This document shows, one piece after another, positions 16,430-24,370 of a stretch of DNA of 64,000 bases. A program made the translations under genes and the position numbers. Source of the stretch: Lacisediminihabitans sp040549525 (GTDB lineage Bacteria; Actinomycetota; Actinomycetes; Actinomycetales; Microbacteriaceae); assembly GCF_040549525.1 (NCBI RefSeq), contig NZ_JBEPTM010000003.1, forward strand, positions 310,001-374,000, in the 5' to 3' direction. Position 1 is the stretch's first letter. Every line of letters starts with the position of its first letter. A model generated the notes under the pieces. That model worked only from the letters and a program-made list of their open reading frames with translations, had not been told where the DNA came from and made no database searches.

Positions 16430-19030
16430 ATGAAGCGAGTGATCCGTCTGATCCGCCAGTTGCTCAGGCTCGTGGGCGGGGCGAGCCGGGCCGAACTCCA
16501 GGCATTCGCCCGACGGGGTGGAGTGCGCGCAGAGGTCGTGTTGTACGAGTCCTTCGCCGGCAACGGTGTGCTGTGCAACCCCGAGGCCATCTTCCGTGAG
16601 ATCCTGCGATCTCCCGACCTCGCCCACCTTCATCACATCTGGGCGCTCGACAGCCTCAGGGAACACCGGGCGGTGCAGGCCGAGTTCGCCGCCGATCGGC
16701 GCGTGCGCTTTGTCAGGCGTCGCTCCCTCGCCTACGTGCGTGCCCTCGCGACGAGCCGCTACCTCGTGAACAACGCGACCTTCCCCGCCGAGTTCAGCAA
16801 GCGGCCGGGGCAGGTCTACCTGAACACCTGGCACGGAACACCATTGAAACGCATGGGCTACGACATGCCCAACGGCGCTCTCGACTCCGCGAACACGATG
16901 CGCAACTTCGTTGCCGCTGACTTCCTGCTGTCACAGAACCCCTTCATGACCGAGCAGATGTACGAGAAGGCCTACCGATTGCGCGGGGCCTTCCGCGGGC
17001 TCGTCATCGAAGCGGGATACCCTCGCGTCGACCGCCAGTTCCTCGGCGCCGAGGAGGTGATCGAGGTGCGATGCCGCCTCGAGGCCGAGGGAATCCCTCT
17101 GGGTGATCGCTCGGTGATCCTGTTCGCCCCCACCTGGAAGGGAACGGATTTCAGTTCGCCGGCGGACGACGCGAACGAGCTGTTCGAGCTGGTGCAGGAG
17201 ATCCAGAAGCAGGTGGGACCCGCATTCCTGGTGCTGCTCAAGACCCATCAGGTGGTGCACCGCTTCGCGAGGGATCGCCCCGAATTCCGCGAGATTCTCG
17301 TGTCGAACGACCTGCCGACAAACCTGATGCTGGGCATCACCGACGTTCTCATCACCGATTACTCGTCGATCTTCTTCGACTTTCTCCCTCTCGAGCGCCC
17401 CGTCGTGTTCTTCACCCCGGATGATCTCGACTACTCCGCATCGCGCGGTCTCTATTTTCCGCTCGACGAGCTTCCCGGGCCGGTGGTGGCACACGTCTCG
17501 GAGCTCGGCGAGGCCATCCGGTCCAGCATCGCCGCGAAGGACCCGGGAGTCCCGGGAGTCTCGAAAGTCTCGGGAGTCTCGGACGTCCCAGAAGCCCAGT
17601 CGGGCCCGGCCGCCCGCTCTACCGAGTGGAAAGCGCGGTTCTCACCGGAAGACGATGGGGGAGCCGCTCGTCGTGTCGTCGACGTCGTCTTTCGAGGGAA
17701 GACTGATCGCGCTCGCACGCGGTCGCTCGCAGACGACCCCCGCACGTCGATGCTGCTGAGCATCGGGGGGATGCGTTCGAACGGCATCACCAACTCCGCG
17801 CTCAATCTGCTTGCTGCGATCGATCACGATGCCTACAACGTGTCGGTCGTCTTTAACCGGCCGCGCCGCTCCCAGCAACTGTCGAACCAGCAGCGCATTC
17901 CGCATCAGGTGAGGCAATTCCTCCGGGTCGGCGGCATGAACGGCAGCAAGGCCACGCACGTGTTTCGCCGGCTGCAGGAGCGCTACCCCGTGCTGAGGCG
18001 CAGGCCGGAGACGGCGATAGAGCAGCGGATGTGGCGCTCGGAGTGGGCGCGCTGCTTCGGCGACACGCAGTTCGATTCCGTCGTCGAGTTCAGCGGCTAC
18101 ACCGCGTTCTGGGCCTCTCTCCTGCTCCATTCCCCGCGGGCCTTTCGCTCCATCTGGTTGCACAACGACCTGTTCCTCGAGACCCGGCGATTCGTGGGGA
18201 GTCGTCGCCGCATGAAGCGCTCGCTGCCCGCGGTGTTCAGCGTGTACCGGGACTTCGACGCCCTGGTGTCCGTGTCGGAGAGCCTGAACAAGATCAACCG
18301 CGACGCTCTCGGCACGCGCTACGCGCTGCCGGAGGAAGCATTCGTCTTCGCTCGAAACCTCGTGGATGAAACCTACGTTCTCCAGGGGCTCCGTGCTCCG
18401 CTGTCATCGATCGAAGAGTTCGACGCGGACGAGGCTGCCGCGCAGGGCGGCGCCCGGGCTTCGAGCGACCGGGGCTGGATCGACGGGATGCTGCGCGACG
18501 ACGACACCGTATGGTTCGTCAGCGTCGGCCGATTCTCGCCAGAGAAGAACCAGGCACGACTCATCCGCGCCTTCTCGGAGATCTCTCGCGAGACTCCCGC
18601 TGCGCGCCTGGTCATCGTCGGTCACGGACCCTTGCGCGATCACCTGCAGCGACTCATCGACAGCCTCGCGCTCTCGGAGGTCGCGTTCATCGTCGGACCG
18701 TTCGCCAACCCCTTTCCCATCCTCGCCGCGGCTGACTGCTTCGTGCTGTCGAGCGACTATGAGGGCCAGCCTATGGTGCTCCTGGAAGCGGCACTCGCGG
18801 GGCTTCCGATCGTCTCAGTGGAGTTCGATTCCGCTCGTGATGCACTGCCGGATTCCCCGATCCGAATCGTTCCGCAGAGCGACAGCGGCCTGGCCGACGG
18901 CATGCGGGCGTTCCTTCGCGGTGAGGTGGCCGCGGCAGCGCTCGACGGAGTGGCGTACAACCGGTCCGCGCTGGCGGAATTCTGCGCGGTGGCGAGTCCG
19001 CACCCGAAGGCGCAGCGGATCTCGTCGTAG
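16430..19030 (+). CDS. CDP-glycerol glycerophosphotransferase fused to an intact GT4 glycosyltransferase (paralogue 2)
   Basis: 866 residues. The N-terminal TagB/TagF-type domain has LYESFAGNGVLCNPEAIF, LNTWHGTPLKRMGYD (His135), KTHQVVH and TDYSSIFFDF. The C-terminal half is a complete GT4 domain: SIWLHNDL, VSVSESLNKINRD, VSVGRFSPEKNQARLIRAF, VIVGHGPL and the donor-binding EGQPMVLLEA (Glu778, Glu786). One polypeptide could thus both polymerise or prime a glycerol-phosphate chain and decorate it with a sugar. The domains are joined by a linker with a 9-bp tandem repeat. ATG 16430 follows GGGAG at 16421-16425; GTG 16397 or GTG 16364 would extend it. Close paralogue of the gene at 11952. Confidence 0.87.
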   Translation: MKRVIRLIRQLLRLVGGASRAELQAFARRGGVRAEVVLYESFAGNGVLCNPEAIFREILRSPDLAHLHHIWALDSLREHRAVQAEFAADRRVRFVRRRSLAYVRALATSRYLVNNATFPAEFSKRPGQVYLNTWHGTPLKRMGYDMPNGALDSANTMRNFVAADFLLSQNPFMTEQMYEKAYRLRGAFRGLVIEAGYPRVDRQFLGAEEVIEVRCRLEAEGIPLGDRSVILFAPTWKGTDFSSPADDANELFELVQEIQKQVGPAFLVLLKTHQVVHRFARDRPEFREILVSNDLPTNLMLGITDVLITDYSSIFFDFLPLERPVVFFTPDDLDYSASRGLYFPLDELPGPVVAHVSELGEAIRSSIAAKDPGVPGVSKVSGVSDVPEAQSGPAARSTEWKARFSPEDDGGAARRVVDVVFRGKTDRARTRSLADDPRTSMLLSIGGMRSNGITNSALNLLAAIDHDAYNVSVVFNRPRRSQQLSNQQRIPHQVRQFLRVGGMNGSKATHVFRRLQERYPVLRRRPETAIEQRMWRSEWARCFGDTQFDSVVEFSGYTAFWASLLLHSPRAFRSIWLHNDLFLETRRFVGSRRRMKRSLPAVFSVYRDFDALVSVSESLNKINRDALGTRYALPEEAFVFARNLVDETYVLQGLRAPLSSIEEFDADEAAAQGGARASSDRGWIDGMLRDDDTVWFVSVGRFSPEKNQARLIRAFSEISRETPAARLVIVGHGPLRDHLQRLIDSLALSEVAFIVGPFANPFPILAAADCFVLSSDYEGQPMVLLEAALAGLPIVSVEFDSARDALPDSPIRIVPQSDSGLADGMRAFLRGEVAAAALDGVAYNRSALAEFCAVASPHPKAQRISS
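17544..17588. repeat. 9-bp tandem repeat, five units, within the coding region
   Basis: Five imperfect 9-bp units of the form CGGGAGTCT encode the Gly-Val-Pro/Ser linker PGVPGVSKVSGVSDVP between the two halves of the second transferase. The length is a multiple of three, so changes in copy number would keep the frame. Confidence 0.8.
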
Positions 19031-19055
19031 CCGGGCCGCAGAGTCGCGGGAGGGA

Positions 19056-19724
19056 TCAGTCGGACTCGGGTGACGCGGTCACGGTGCGTCGACGGATGAT
19101 GATCGTGCGCACCGCGATCGGCACGACCGAGATCACCACGATCCCGATGAGCACGATGTCGATGTACTGCGAGACGAAAGTCGTCACCCCGGGCACGTGA
19201 GCGAGTCCGAAGCCGACCAGAATGACCAAGCCCGACCAGAGAGCGGCCCCCGCGAGGTTGAAGAGCGTGAAGAGCCGGCGTGACATGTGTCCCACACCGG
19301 CTGCGACGGGAGCGAAGGTGCGCACGACGGGGACGAAGCGGGCGATGGTCACCGCGACCGGTCCGAAGCGGGTGAAGAAGGCCTCCGTGCGATCCACACT
19401 CTTCTTGCTGAAGATTCCCGACTCGCGGCGTTCGAAGACCCTCGGCCCCGTGCGCCGACCGATCGTGTACCCGAGTTGATCGCCCAGGGCGGCGGAGACA
19501 GCGACGACCAGCACGACCAGCCACAGGGGTTGGCGGATGGCTCCGCTGAGAGTGAGCACCCCGGTGAAGAACAGCAGGGTGTCTCCGGGGAGGAAGAATC
19601 CGATGAGGAGGCCGGTCTCGGCGAACACGGCCGCGCAGACGATCGCGAGCCCCCAGATTCCGGCACCGGTGATGAGGGACTGGGGGTCGAGAATCCCGAG
19701 AGAGACGAGGGAAGAAGAAATCAT
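19056..19724 (-). CDS. DedA family (VTT domain) membrane protein
   Basis: 222 residues. Typical DedA features are the re-entrant segment FAETGLLIGFFLPGDTLLFFTG, GDQLGYTIGRRTGPRVF, the charged loop RTEAFFTRFGPVAVTIARFVPVVRT, and FNLAGAALWSG. DedA proteins act as proton-dependent lipid (undecaprenyl-phosphate or phospholipid) flippases and matter for envelope integrity and cationic-peptide resistance. The ATG is preceded by 8 bases and a putative -10 (CAGACT), with a TCTAAG-type box 11 bp further upstream, shared in design with three other promoters here. Divergent from the COG4705 gene, 92 bp away. Confidence 0.92.
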   Translation of the reverse strand: MISSSLVSLGILDPQSLITGAGIWGLAIVCAAVFAETGLLIGFFLPGDTLLFFTGVLTLSGAIRQPLWLVVLVVAVSAALGDQLGYTIGRRTGPRVFERRESGIFSKKSVDRTEAFFTRFGPVAVTIARFVPVVRTFAPVAAGVGHMSRRLFTLFNLAGAALWSGLVILVGFGLAHVPGVTTFVSQYIDIVLIGIVVISVVPIAVRTIIIRRRTVTASPESD

Positions 19725-19732
19725 GATGTTCC

Positions 19733-19766
19733 AGTCTGCCCAACGCGGGTCTAAGAAAGCTCCAAG
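19733..19766 (-). promoter_or_regulatory. TCTAAG-box promoter of the DedA gene
   Basis: In gene orientation: CTTGGA-N5-CTTAGA (plus-strand TCTAAG 19750-19755 and TCCAAG 19761-19766, 11-bp period), then 11 bp, then CAGACT as -10 (19733-19738), then 8 bases to ATG. The segment TGGGCAGACTGG also occurs in the response-regulator promoter at almost the same place. Confidence 0.65.
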
Positions 19767-19776
19767 CTAACGAATT

Positions 19777-19809
19777 CTCAGACGCTTCTTAGTGCCTCCC
19801 GTGGACCGT
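19777..19809 (+). promoter_or_regulatory. TCTAAG-box promoter of the COG4705 gene
   Basis: CTCAGA (19777-19782), 5 bp, CTTAGT (19788-19793), 10 bp, then GACCGT (19804-19809, nAnnnT) and 7 bases to GTG 19817. Same order and spacing as the other three promoters. No Shine-Dalgarno, so probably leaderless. Confidence 0.6.
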
Positions 19810-19816
19810 TGCTCTC

Positions 19817-20611
19817 GTGACAGTTCGCCCCTCACCCTCGCGCAGCCGGCGTCTGGCAGCGACCACCGCGAGCAAAGTGCCGGAAGTGACAGTGCTCTTC
19901 TGGGTCGTCAAAGTCCTGACGACCGGAATGGGAGAGACGACTTCGGACTTCCTGGTGCGTTCGATCGACCCGGTCGTCGCGGTCGGGATCGGAGCCGCTC
20001 TCTTCGCTCTGGCGCTGACCCTTCAGTTCCGCGCCGATCGCTACCGGCCGTTGGTCTACTGGCTCACCGTCGTCGCGGTCAGCGTCTTCGGCACGATGGC
20101 GGCGGATGTCACCCACATCGTGCTCGGCGTGCCGTACCTGGTCTCGAGCATCGTCTTCGGGGCTGTGCTCGTCCTGGTCTTCTCCCTCTGGCATCGAAGC
20201 GAAGGCACCCTGTCCATCCACAGCATCACCTCGCGCCGTCGCGAATTGTTCTACTGGGCCGCGGTGATCGTCACCTTCGCCCTTGGCACAGCGGTGGGGG
20301 ACCTGACGGCGACGACGCTGCATCTCGGATATTTCGTCTCTGGCCTTCTGTTCGCCGTGGTGATCGCGATCCCGGCCGTGGCATTCCGGCTCCGACGGTT
20401 CGGCCCGATATTCGCGTTCTGGTTCGCCTATGTGGCGACCCGACCGCTCGGGGCATCCTTCGCCGACTGGATGGGCGTCTCCCACGCGCGCGGCGGACTG
20501 GGGTGGGGCACCGGGCCGGTGAGCGTCGTGTTGGCGCTCCTCATCGCGGCCGGGATCGCGGTCATCGCCGCCACCGAACGTCGCCGGCGACTCGCCGCGG
20601 TCGATTCCTAG
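19817..20611 (+). CDS. COG4705-type membrane-anchored protein
   Basis: 264 residues with about eight membrane helices. The family signature VPEVTVLFWVVKVLTTGMGETTSDF (about 21-45) is echoed by ALGTAVGDLTATTLHLGYF in the second half, an internal duplication typical of COG4705 proteins. Their biochemical role is unknown; in several bacteria they sit beside two-component systems and envelope-modification genes, as here. GTG 19817 is chosen because a -10-like GACCGT ends 7 bases upstream with a regulator box in front; no Shine-Dalgarno is present. Confidence 0.85.
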   Translation: MTVRPSPSRSRRLAATTASKVPEVTVLFWVVKVLTTGMGETTSDFLVRSIDPVVAVGIGAALFALALTLQFRADRYRPLVYWLTVVAVSVFGTMAADVTHIVLGVPYLVSSIVFGAVLVLVFSLWHRSEGTLSIHSITSRRRELFYWAAVIVTFALGTAVGDLTATTLHLGYFVSGLLFAVVIAIPAVAFRLRRFGPIFAFWFAYVATRPLGASFADWMGVSHARGGLGWGTGPVSVVLALLIAAGIAVIAATERRRRLAAVDS

Positions 20612-20685
20612 CCCACGCGACACGCGGGTCAGCGCCGTCTCGGGTCGTGCTTGTTCGTGCAGTCGACGCCATGGGCGTATCGACC

Positions 20686-21735
20686 CTACGACTCGGCCGC
20701 GGGGCGCTGTTCTCGAGCCTGGGGAATGCGCAGTTCGATGGTGGTGCCCGCCGGAGATGTCTCCAGAACGTTCGCTGTGCCGCCGAAGCGCTCGACGGTG
20801 TCGCGCACGAGCGACAGTCCGATGCCGAAACCGGTATGCGTGGTGCCGCCCCCGCCGACGGCGGCTCCGGACCGGGCGAAGCGGTCGAAGATGCGACCCG
20901 GTTCGATTCCGGTGATTCCCGGTCCGCGGTCCCGCACGCGGACCACCACCGTGTTCTTGATCTCTTCGACGGTCACATCGATGGTCGATCCCGCGGGGGA
21001 GAAATCGAGGGCGTTGTCCAGGAGGGTCAGGACACAGCGGTGGATGCTGGTGGCCGGAACTGCGGTGGCGCACCCCTCTGCCGCCTCCAGGTCGATCGAA
21101 ATCGAGCGTTCCGCAGCCAGGATGGACATCGAGTCGATGGCTCGCTGTGCGATGGGGGCCACCGCGATGGATTCGCCGCTGCCGGGGGAGCGGTCGAGCT
21201 CCGCGAGCGCGAGGAGATCGTTGACGATACCGATCAGGGTGCGGGTGTCGCGACGGAGATCGTTCACCGTCTGCGCCGACGGATCGCCGGGGGCCAGGCC
21301 GCGCTGCAGCAGTTGGAGACGCGCGTCGAGCACGGTCAGGGGGGTACGCAGCTCATGGCTGGCATCGGCGACGAAGGCCCGCTGCAGCCGCAGCGCGTCA
21401 CCGAGAGGACGAACGGCACGGCGGGTGGCGAAGAAGCTCATCGTGCCGGCCAGGATGATGGCGATGGTGCCGATCACGAGTCCGCCGACCAGGATCTCCA
21501 GGCCGCCGACGTCGATGGTCGTCTCGTGCGATTCCCCCTGGGGGAACAGGCTGCCGGGCTTGAGGTGGGCGAAGACGAAGGTGAAGGCGGCGATGAGCAC
21601 GACGAGCACGAGCGCGGTCGAGGTGATGGTGATCTGGAAGCCGACGGTGCGCGATGCCCGCCGAATCGCCCGGGCGTCCGAGTCATCCGTCTTGCGCGCG
21701 ATGCCCCGTTTTTTCAGGGTGCCCCTCGTGCTCAC
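20686..21735 (-). CDS. Sensor histidine kinase
   Basis: 349 residues. Two membrane helices (about 32-58 and 79-103) flank a short, about 20-residue, extracytoplasmic loop. That suggests a membrane-embedded or contact sensor rather than a ligand-binding domain. Then comes a short linker, the HisKA domain with phospho-acceptor His127 in FVADASHELRTPLTVL, and a HATPase_c domain with LLDNALDFSP (N box), RDRGPGI (G1) and GIGLSLVRDTVERFGG (G2). GTG 21735 overlaps the stop of the response regulator (GTGA), so the pair is co-translated. It should sense an envelope signal and phosphorylate the regulator encoded upstream. Confidence 0.93.
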   Translation of the reverse strand: MSTRGTLKKRGIARKTDDSDARAIRRASRTVGFQITITSTALVLVVLIAAFTFVFAHLKPGSLFPQGESHETTIDVGGLEILVGGLVIGTIAIILAGTMSFFATRRAVRPLGDALRLQRAFVADASHELRTPLTVLDARLQLLQRGLAPGDPSAQTVNDLRRDTRTLIGIVNDLLALAELDRSPGSGESIAVAPIAQRAIDSMSILAAERSISIDLEAAEGCATAVPATSIHRCVLTLLDNALDFSPAGSTIDVTVEEIKNTVVVRVRDRGPGITGIEPGRIFDRFARSGAAVGGGGTTHTGFGIGLSLVRDTVERFGGTANVLETSPAGTTIELRIPQAREQRPAAES

Positions 21736-22397
21736 GGGGCCCCCAAGCGGTAGCCCTGCCCGCGGACGGTGGTGATGAGGTCGGTGTCGGTCTTCCGGCG
21801 AACGTAGTGCACGTAGGTGTCCACGGTGCCCGGCTGGTCGGTGGAGCCGAAGACCTGGTCCAGAATCTGTTCGCGCGTGTAGGTGCGATGCGGATTCTCC
21901 GCGAACAGCCGGAGCAGCTCGTTCTCCCGCTCGGTGAGGATGGTGCGGCCGTCATAGGGCGAGTAGACGGTGCGGCTCTCCGGGTAGAACTCCCATAGCC
22001 CGATGCGCACGAACGGCCCCTCACCCGTATAGACCCTCCGGATCGACCGCAACCGGGCGAAGAGCTCGTCGAACTCGAATGGCTTCACCAGGTAGTCGTT
22101 CGCCCCGGCGTCCAGACCGCGAACCTTGTCTTGGATGGTGCCGAGCGCCGTGAGAATAAGCATGGGGGTCGTGATTCGCTTGCGGCGGAGGGTCTCGATC
22201 ACCCCGAGGCCGTCGAGTCCCGGTAAGCGACGATCGACGATCATCACCTCGAACGTGCCCTCGAGCGCCACGGCGACCCCGGTGGTGCCGTCGGCGACCA
22301 GGGTGACGGAGTAGACCTCGTCGAGCACCTCGCGCAGGAGGGGACCGAGTTGGGGGTCATCCTCGATGAGCAGCAGGCGGGGCCGCGCGTCGGTCAC
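21732..22397 (-). CDS. OmpR/PhoB-family response regulator
   Basis: 221 residues. Receiver domain with acidic pocket Glu12/Asp13/Asp14, phospho-acceptor Asp55 (VMIVDRRLPGLDG) and the conserved Lys in LVKPFEF. The C-terminal winged helix has LTERENELLRLFAENP, TREQILDQVFG, the recognition helix VDTYVHYVRRKTD and GQGYRLG. Regulators of this type bind direct repeats with 10-11 bp period, and such repeats (TCTAAG-N5-TCTAAG) lie before this gene and three neighbours. The start is GTG 22397, whose first bases overlap the stop of a putative 10-codon leader peptide. The box at 22449-22465 suggests autoregulation. Confidence 0.93.
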   Translation of the reverse strand: MTDARPRLLLIEDDPQLGPLLREVLDEVYSVTLVADGTTGVAVALEGTFEVMIVDRRLPGLDGLGVIETLRRKRITTPMLILTALGTIQDKVRGLDAGANDYLVKPFEFDELFARLRSIRRVYTGEGPFVRIGLWEFYPESRTVYSPYDGRTILTERENELLRLFAENPHRTYTREQILDQVFGSTDQPGTVDTYVHYVRRKTDTDLITTVRGQGYRLGAP

Positions 22398-22426
22398 GGG
22401 AGACTCGGGTGCACAGTCATCGTCAT
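22394..22426 (-). CDS. Putative leader peptide (uORF) coupled to the response regulator
   Basis: From ATG 22426 the frame encodes MTMTVHPSLP and stops with TGA inside the GTGA that starts the response-regulator gene. The ATG lies 6 bases after the -10-like CAGACT, so it would be the first codon of a leaderless mRNA. The regulator itself has no Shine-Dalgarno, which fits translation by coupling. The evidence is positional only. Confidence 0.35.
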   Translation of the reverse strand: MTMTVHPSLP

Positions 22427-22432
22427 CTACCC

Positions 22433-22465
22433 AGTCTGCCCATTTTCCTCTAAGAATTCTCTAAA
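22433..22465 (-). promoter_or_regulatory. TCTAAG-box promoter of the two-component operon
   Basis: The plus strand shows TCTAAG (22449-22454), 5 bp, TCTAAA (22460-22465). On the minus strand this box is followed by 10 bp and CAGACT (22433-22438) as the -10. It is the best match of the four boxes and lies upstream of the regulator gene, suggesting positive autoregulation in the PhoB manner, where the box replaces the -35. Confidence 0.68.
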
Positions 22466-22527
22466 GAACATGGCCGGTGCCGATCGGGGTTCGTCGACTC
22501 CCGCGGTGACCCATCGCGTACCGAGCT

Positions 22528-24309
22528 CTAGTCCCGGTAGGACTTGCGCGGGGGTCGGTCGCCCCGGTCGTCGCCGCGGGCAGCGTCCTTCCGTGCCCCG
22601 CCCCGGTCGGCCCGGATCTCGATGAGCTTGCCGCTGATGCGGGTGCCCTTGAGTTTGTCGAGCACATCGCCGGGGAGGTTCGCCGGAAGGTCGACCAGCG
22701 AGAAGTCGGGAAGGATCTTGATGTGGCCGAAGTCCTCGCGACTGAGACCACCCTCGTTGGCGATCGCGCCGACGATCTGGCGCGGCTCCACCTTGTGCCG
22801 CTTGCCCACCTCGATGCGGTAGGTCGACATCGGCCCAGCGTTGGGTCGGGCGCGTCGCTCGGTGCGGTCCGCCCGCTCCGGGCGGTCACCGCGGTCCGGA
22901 CGATCGCCCCAGTCGGCACGCTCGGCGCGGTCGTGGCGCTGCGCGCGCTCGGGGGAGAGAAGCAGCGGGGTCTCGCCCTGCGCGACGATCGCGAGCGCGG
23001 CTGCGACATCCACCTCTGGCACGTCATGGTGCGCGATGTAGTGGCTGATGATGTCGCGGAAGCCCGCGATGCGATCGCCCTGGCCGAGAGCCTCGGTGAT
23101 GGCGTCGTCGAAGCGGGTCAGGCGGGTGACGTTGACATCCTCGACGCTTGGCAGCTGCATCTGGGTGAGCGGCTGGCGCGTCGCACGCTCGATGGCGTCG
23201 AGCAGACGACGTTCGCGAGGGGTGACGAAGCTGATCGCGGCACCGCTGCGTCCCGCACGACCGGTGCGGCCGATGCGGTGAACGTAGGACTCGGTGTCGA
23301 TGGGGATGTCGTAGTTGACCACGTGGCTGATGCGCTCGACGTCAAGGCCGCGGGCCGCGACATCCGTGGCCACCAGGATGTCGAGCTTGCCCGACTTCAA
23401 CTGGTTCACCGTGCGTTCGCGCTGGGCCTGGGCGACATCGCCGCTGATGGCTGCGGCGGAGTAGCCGCGCGCCCGCAGCTTCTCGGCGAGGGTCTCGGTC
23501 TCGTTCTTGGTGCGGACGAAGACGATCATTCCCTCGAAGTTCTCGACCTCGAGGATGCGCGTGAGCGCATCGACCTTCTGCGGATACGACACCATGAGGT
23601 AGCGCTGTGTCGTGTTGGCCGATGTCGTGGTCTTGTTCTCGACGGTGATCTCTTGCGGATCGTGCAGGTACTTCTTCGAGATCCGACGGATCTGCGGAGG
23701 CATCGTGGCCGAGAACAGCGCCACCTGCTTGTCGTCCGGGGTGTCGGCGAGGATGGTCTCGACATCCTCGGCGAAGCCCATTTTGAGCATCTCGTCGGCC
23801 TCGTCGAGCACGAGGTACTTGAGCTCGGAGAGGTCGAGGGTGCCTTTGGCGAGGTGGTCCATGATGCGTCCGGGAGTGCCGACCACGATGTGCACGCCGC
23901 GCCGGAGGGCGGAGAGCTGCACTCCGTAGGCCTGTCCGCCATAGACCGGGAGCACGTGAACGCCACGCATTCCGGAGGCGTACTGCTCGAAGGCCTCGCA
24001 GACCTGAAGGGCGAGCTCGCGAGTGGGAGCGAGCACGAGGGCCTGCGGGTTCTTTTGAGCGAGATCGAGGCGGGAGAGGATGGGCAGCGCGAATGCGGCG
24101 GTCTTTCCCGTGCCGGTCTGGGCGAGTCCCACGACATCCCGTCCGGCGAGCAGCGGAGGGATGGTCGCTGCCTGGATGGCCGATGGGGTCTCGTACCCGA
24201 CATCCTTGAGTGCCTTGAGCACGGCGTCGGTCAGGCCGAGTTCGGAGAAAGTGAGCGTGGCGGCGGCAGTGGTTGCCTCGCTGGTCGTGGTGGTGTCAGC
24301 TGGCGTCAT
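22528..24309 (-). CDS. DEAD-box ATP-dependent RNA helicase (DeaD/CsdA-like)
   Basis: 593 residues. Helicase motifs in order: Q motif FSELGLTDAVLKALKDVGYETPSAIQ, AQTGTGKT, PTRELALQV, VGTPGR, DEAD, SAT, then IVFVRTK, ATDVAARGLD and HRIGRTGRAGR. After the core comes a charged linker of Asp/Arg-rich repeats (DRAERADWGDRPDRGDRPER) and a C-terminal DbpA-type RNA-binding domain (YRIEVGKRHKVEPRQIVGAIANEGGL). Such helicases unwind structured RNA in ribosome assembly and cold adaptation. It lies between the two-component system and the PAP2 gene, on the same strand but with its own upstream gap, and no TCTAAG box precedes it. Confidence 0.92.
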   Translation of the reverse strand: MTPADTTTTSEATTAAATLTFSELGLTDAVLKALKDVGYETPSAIQAATIPPLLAGRDVVGLAQTGTGKTAAFALPILSRLDLAQKNPQALVLAPTRELALQVCEAFEQYASGMRGVHVLPVYGGQAYGVQLSALRRGVHIVVGTPGRIMDHLAKGTLDLSELKYLVLDEADEMLKMGFAEDVETILADTPDDKQVALFSATMPPQIRRISKKYLHDPQEITVENKTTTSANTTQRYLMVSYPQKVDALTRILEVENFEGMIVFVRTKNETETLAEKLRARGYSAAAISGDVAQAQRERTVNQLKSGKLDILVATDVAARGLDVERISHVVNYDIPIDTESYVHRIGRTGRAGRSGAAISFVTPRERRLLDAIERATRQPLTQMQLPSVEDVNVTRLTRFDDAITEALGQGDRIAGFRDIISHYIAHHDVPEVDVAAALAIVAQGETPLLLSPERAQRHDRAERADWGDRPDRGDRPERADRTERRARPNAGPMSTYRIEVGKRHKVEPRQIVGAIANEGGLSREDFGHIKILPDFSLVDLPANLPGDVLDKLKGTRISGKLIEIRADRGGARKDAARGDDRGDRPPRKSYRD

Positions 24310-24370
24310 GTTCTAACGGTAGACGTTCGCCGGGCCACCGTGCCGCGCTGTGGCGGTCGATTCCCGTTAC

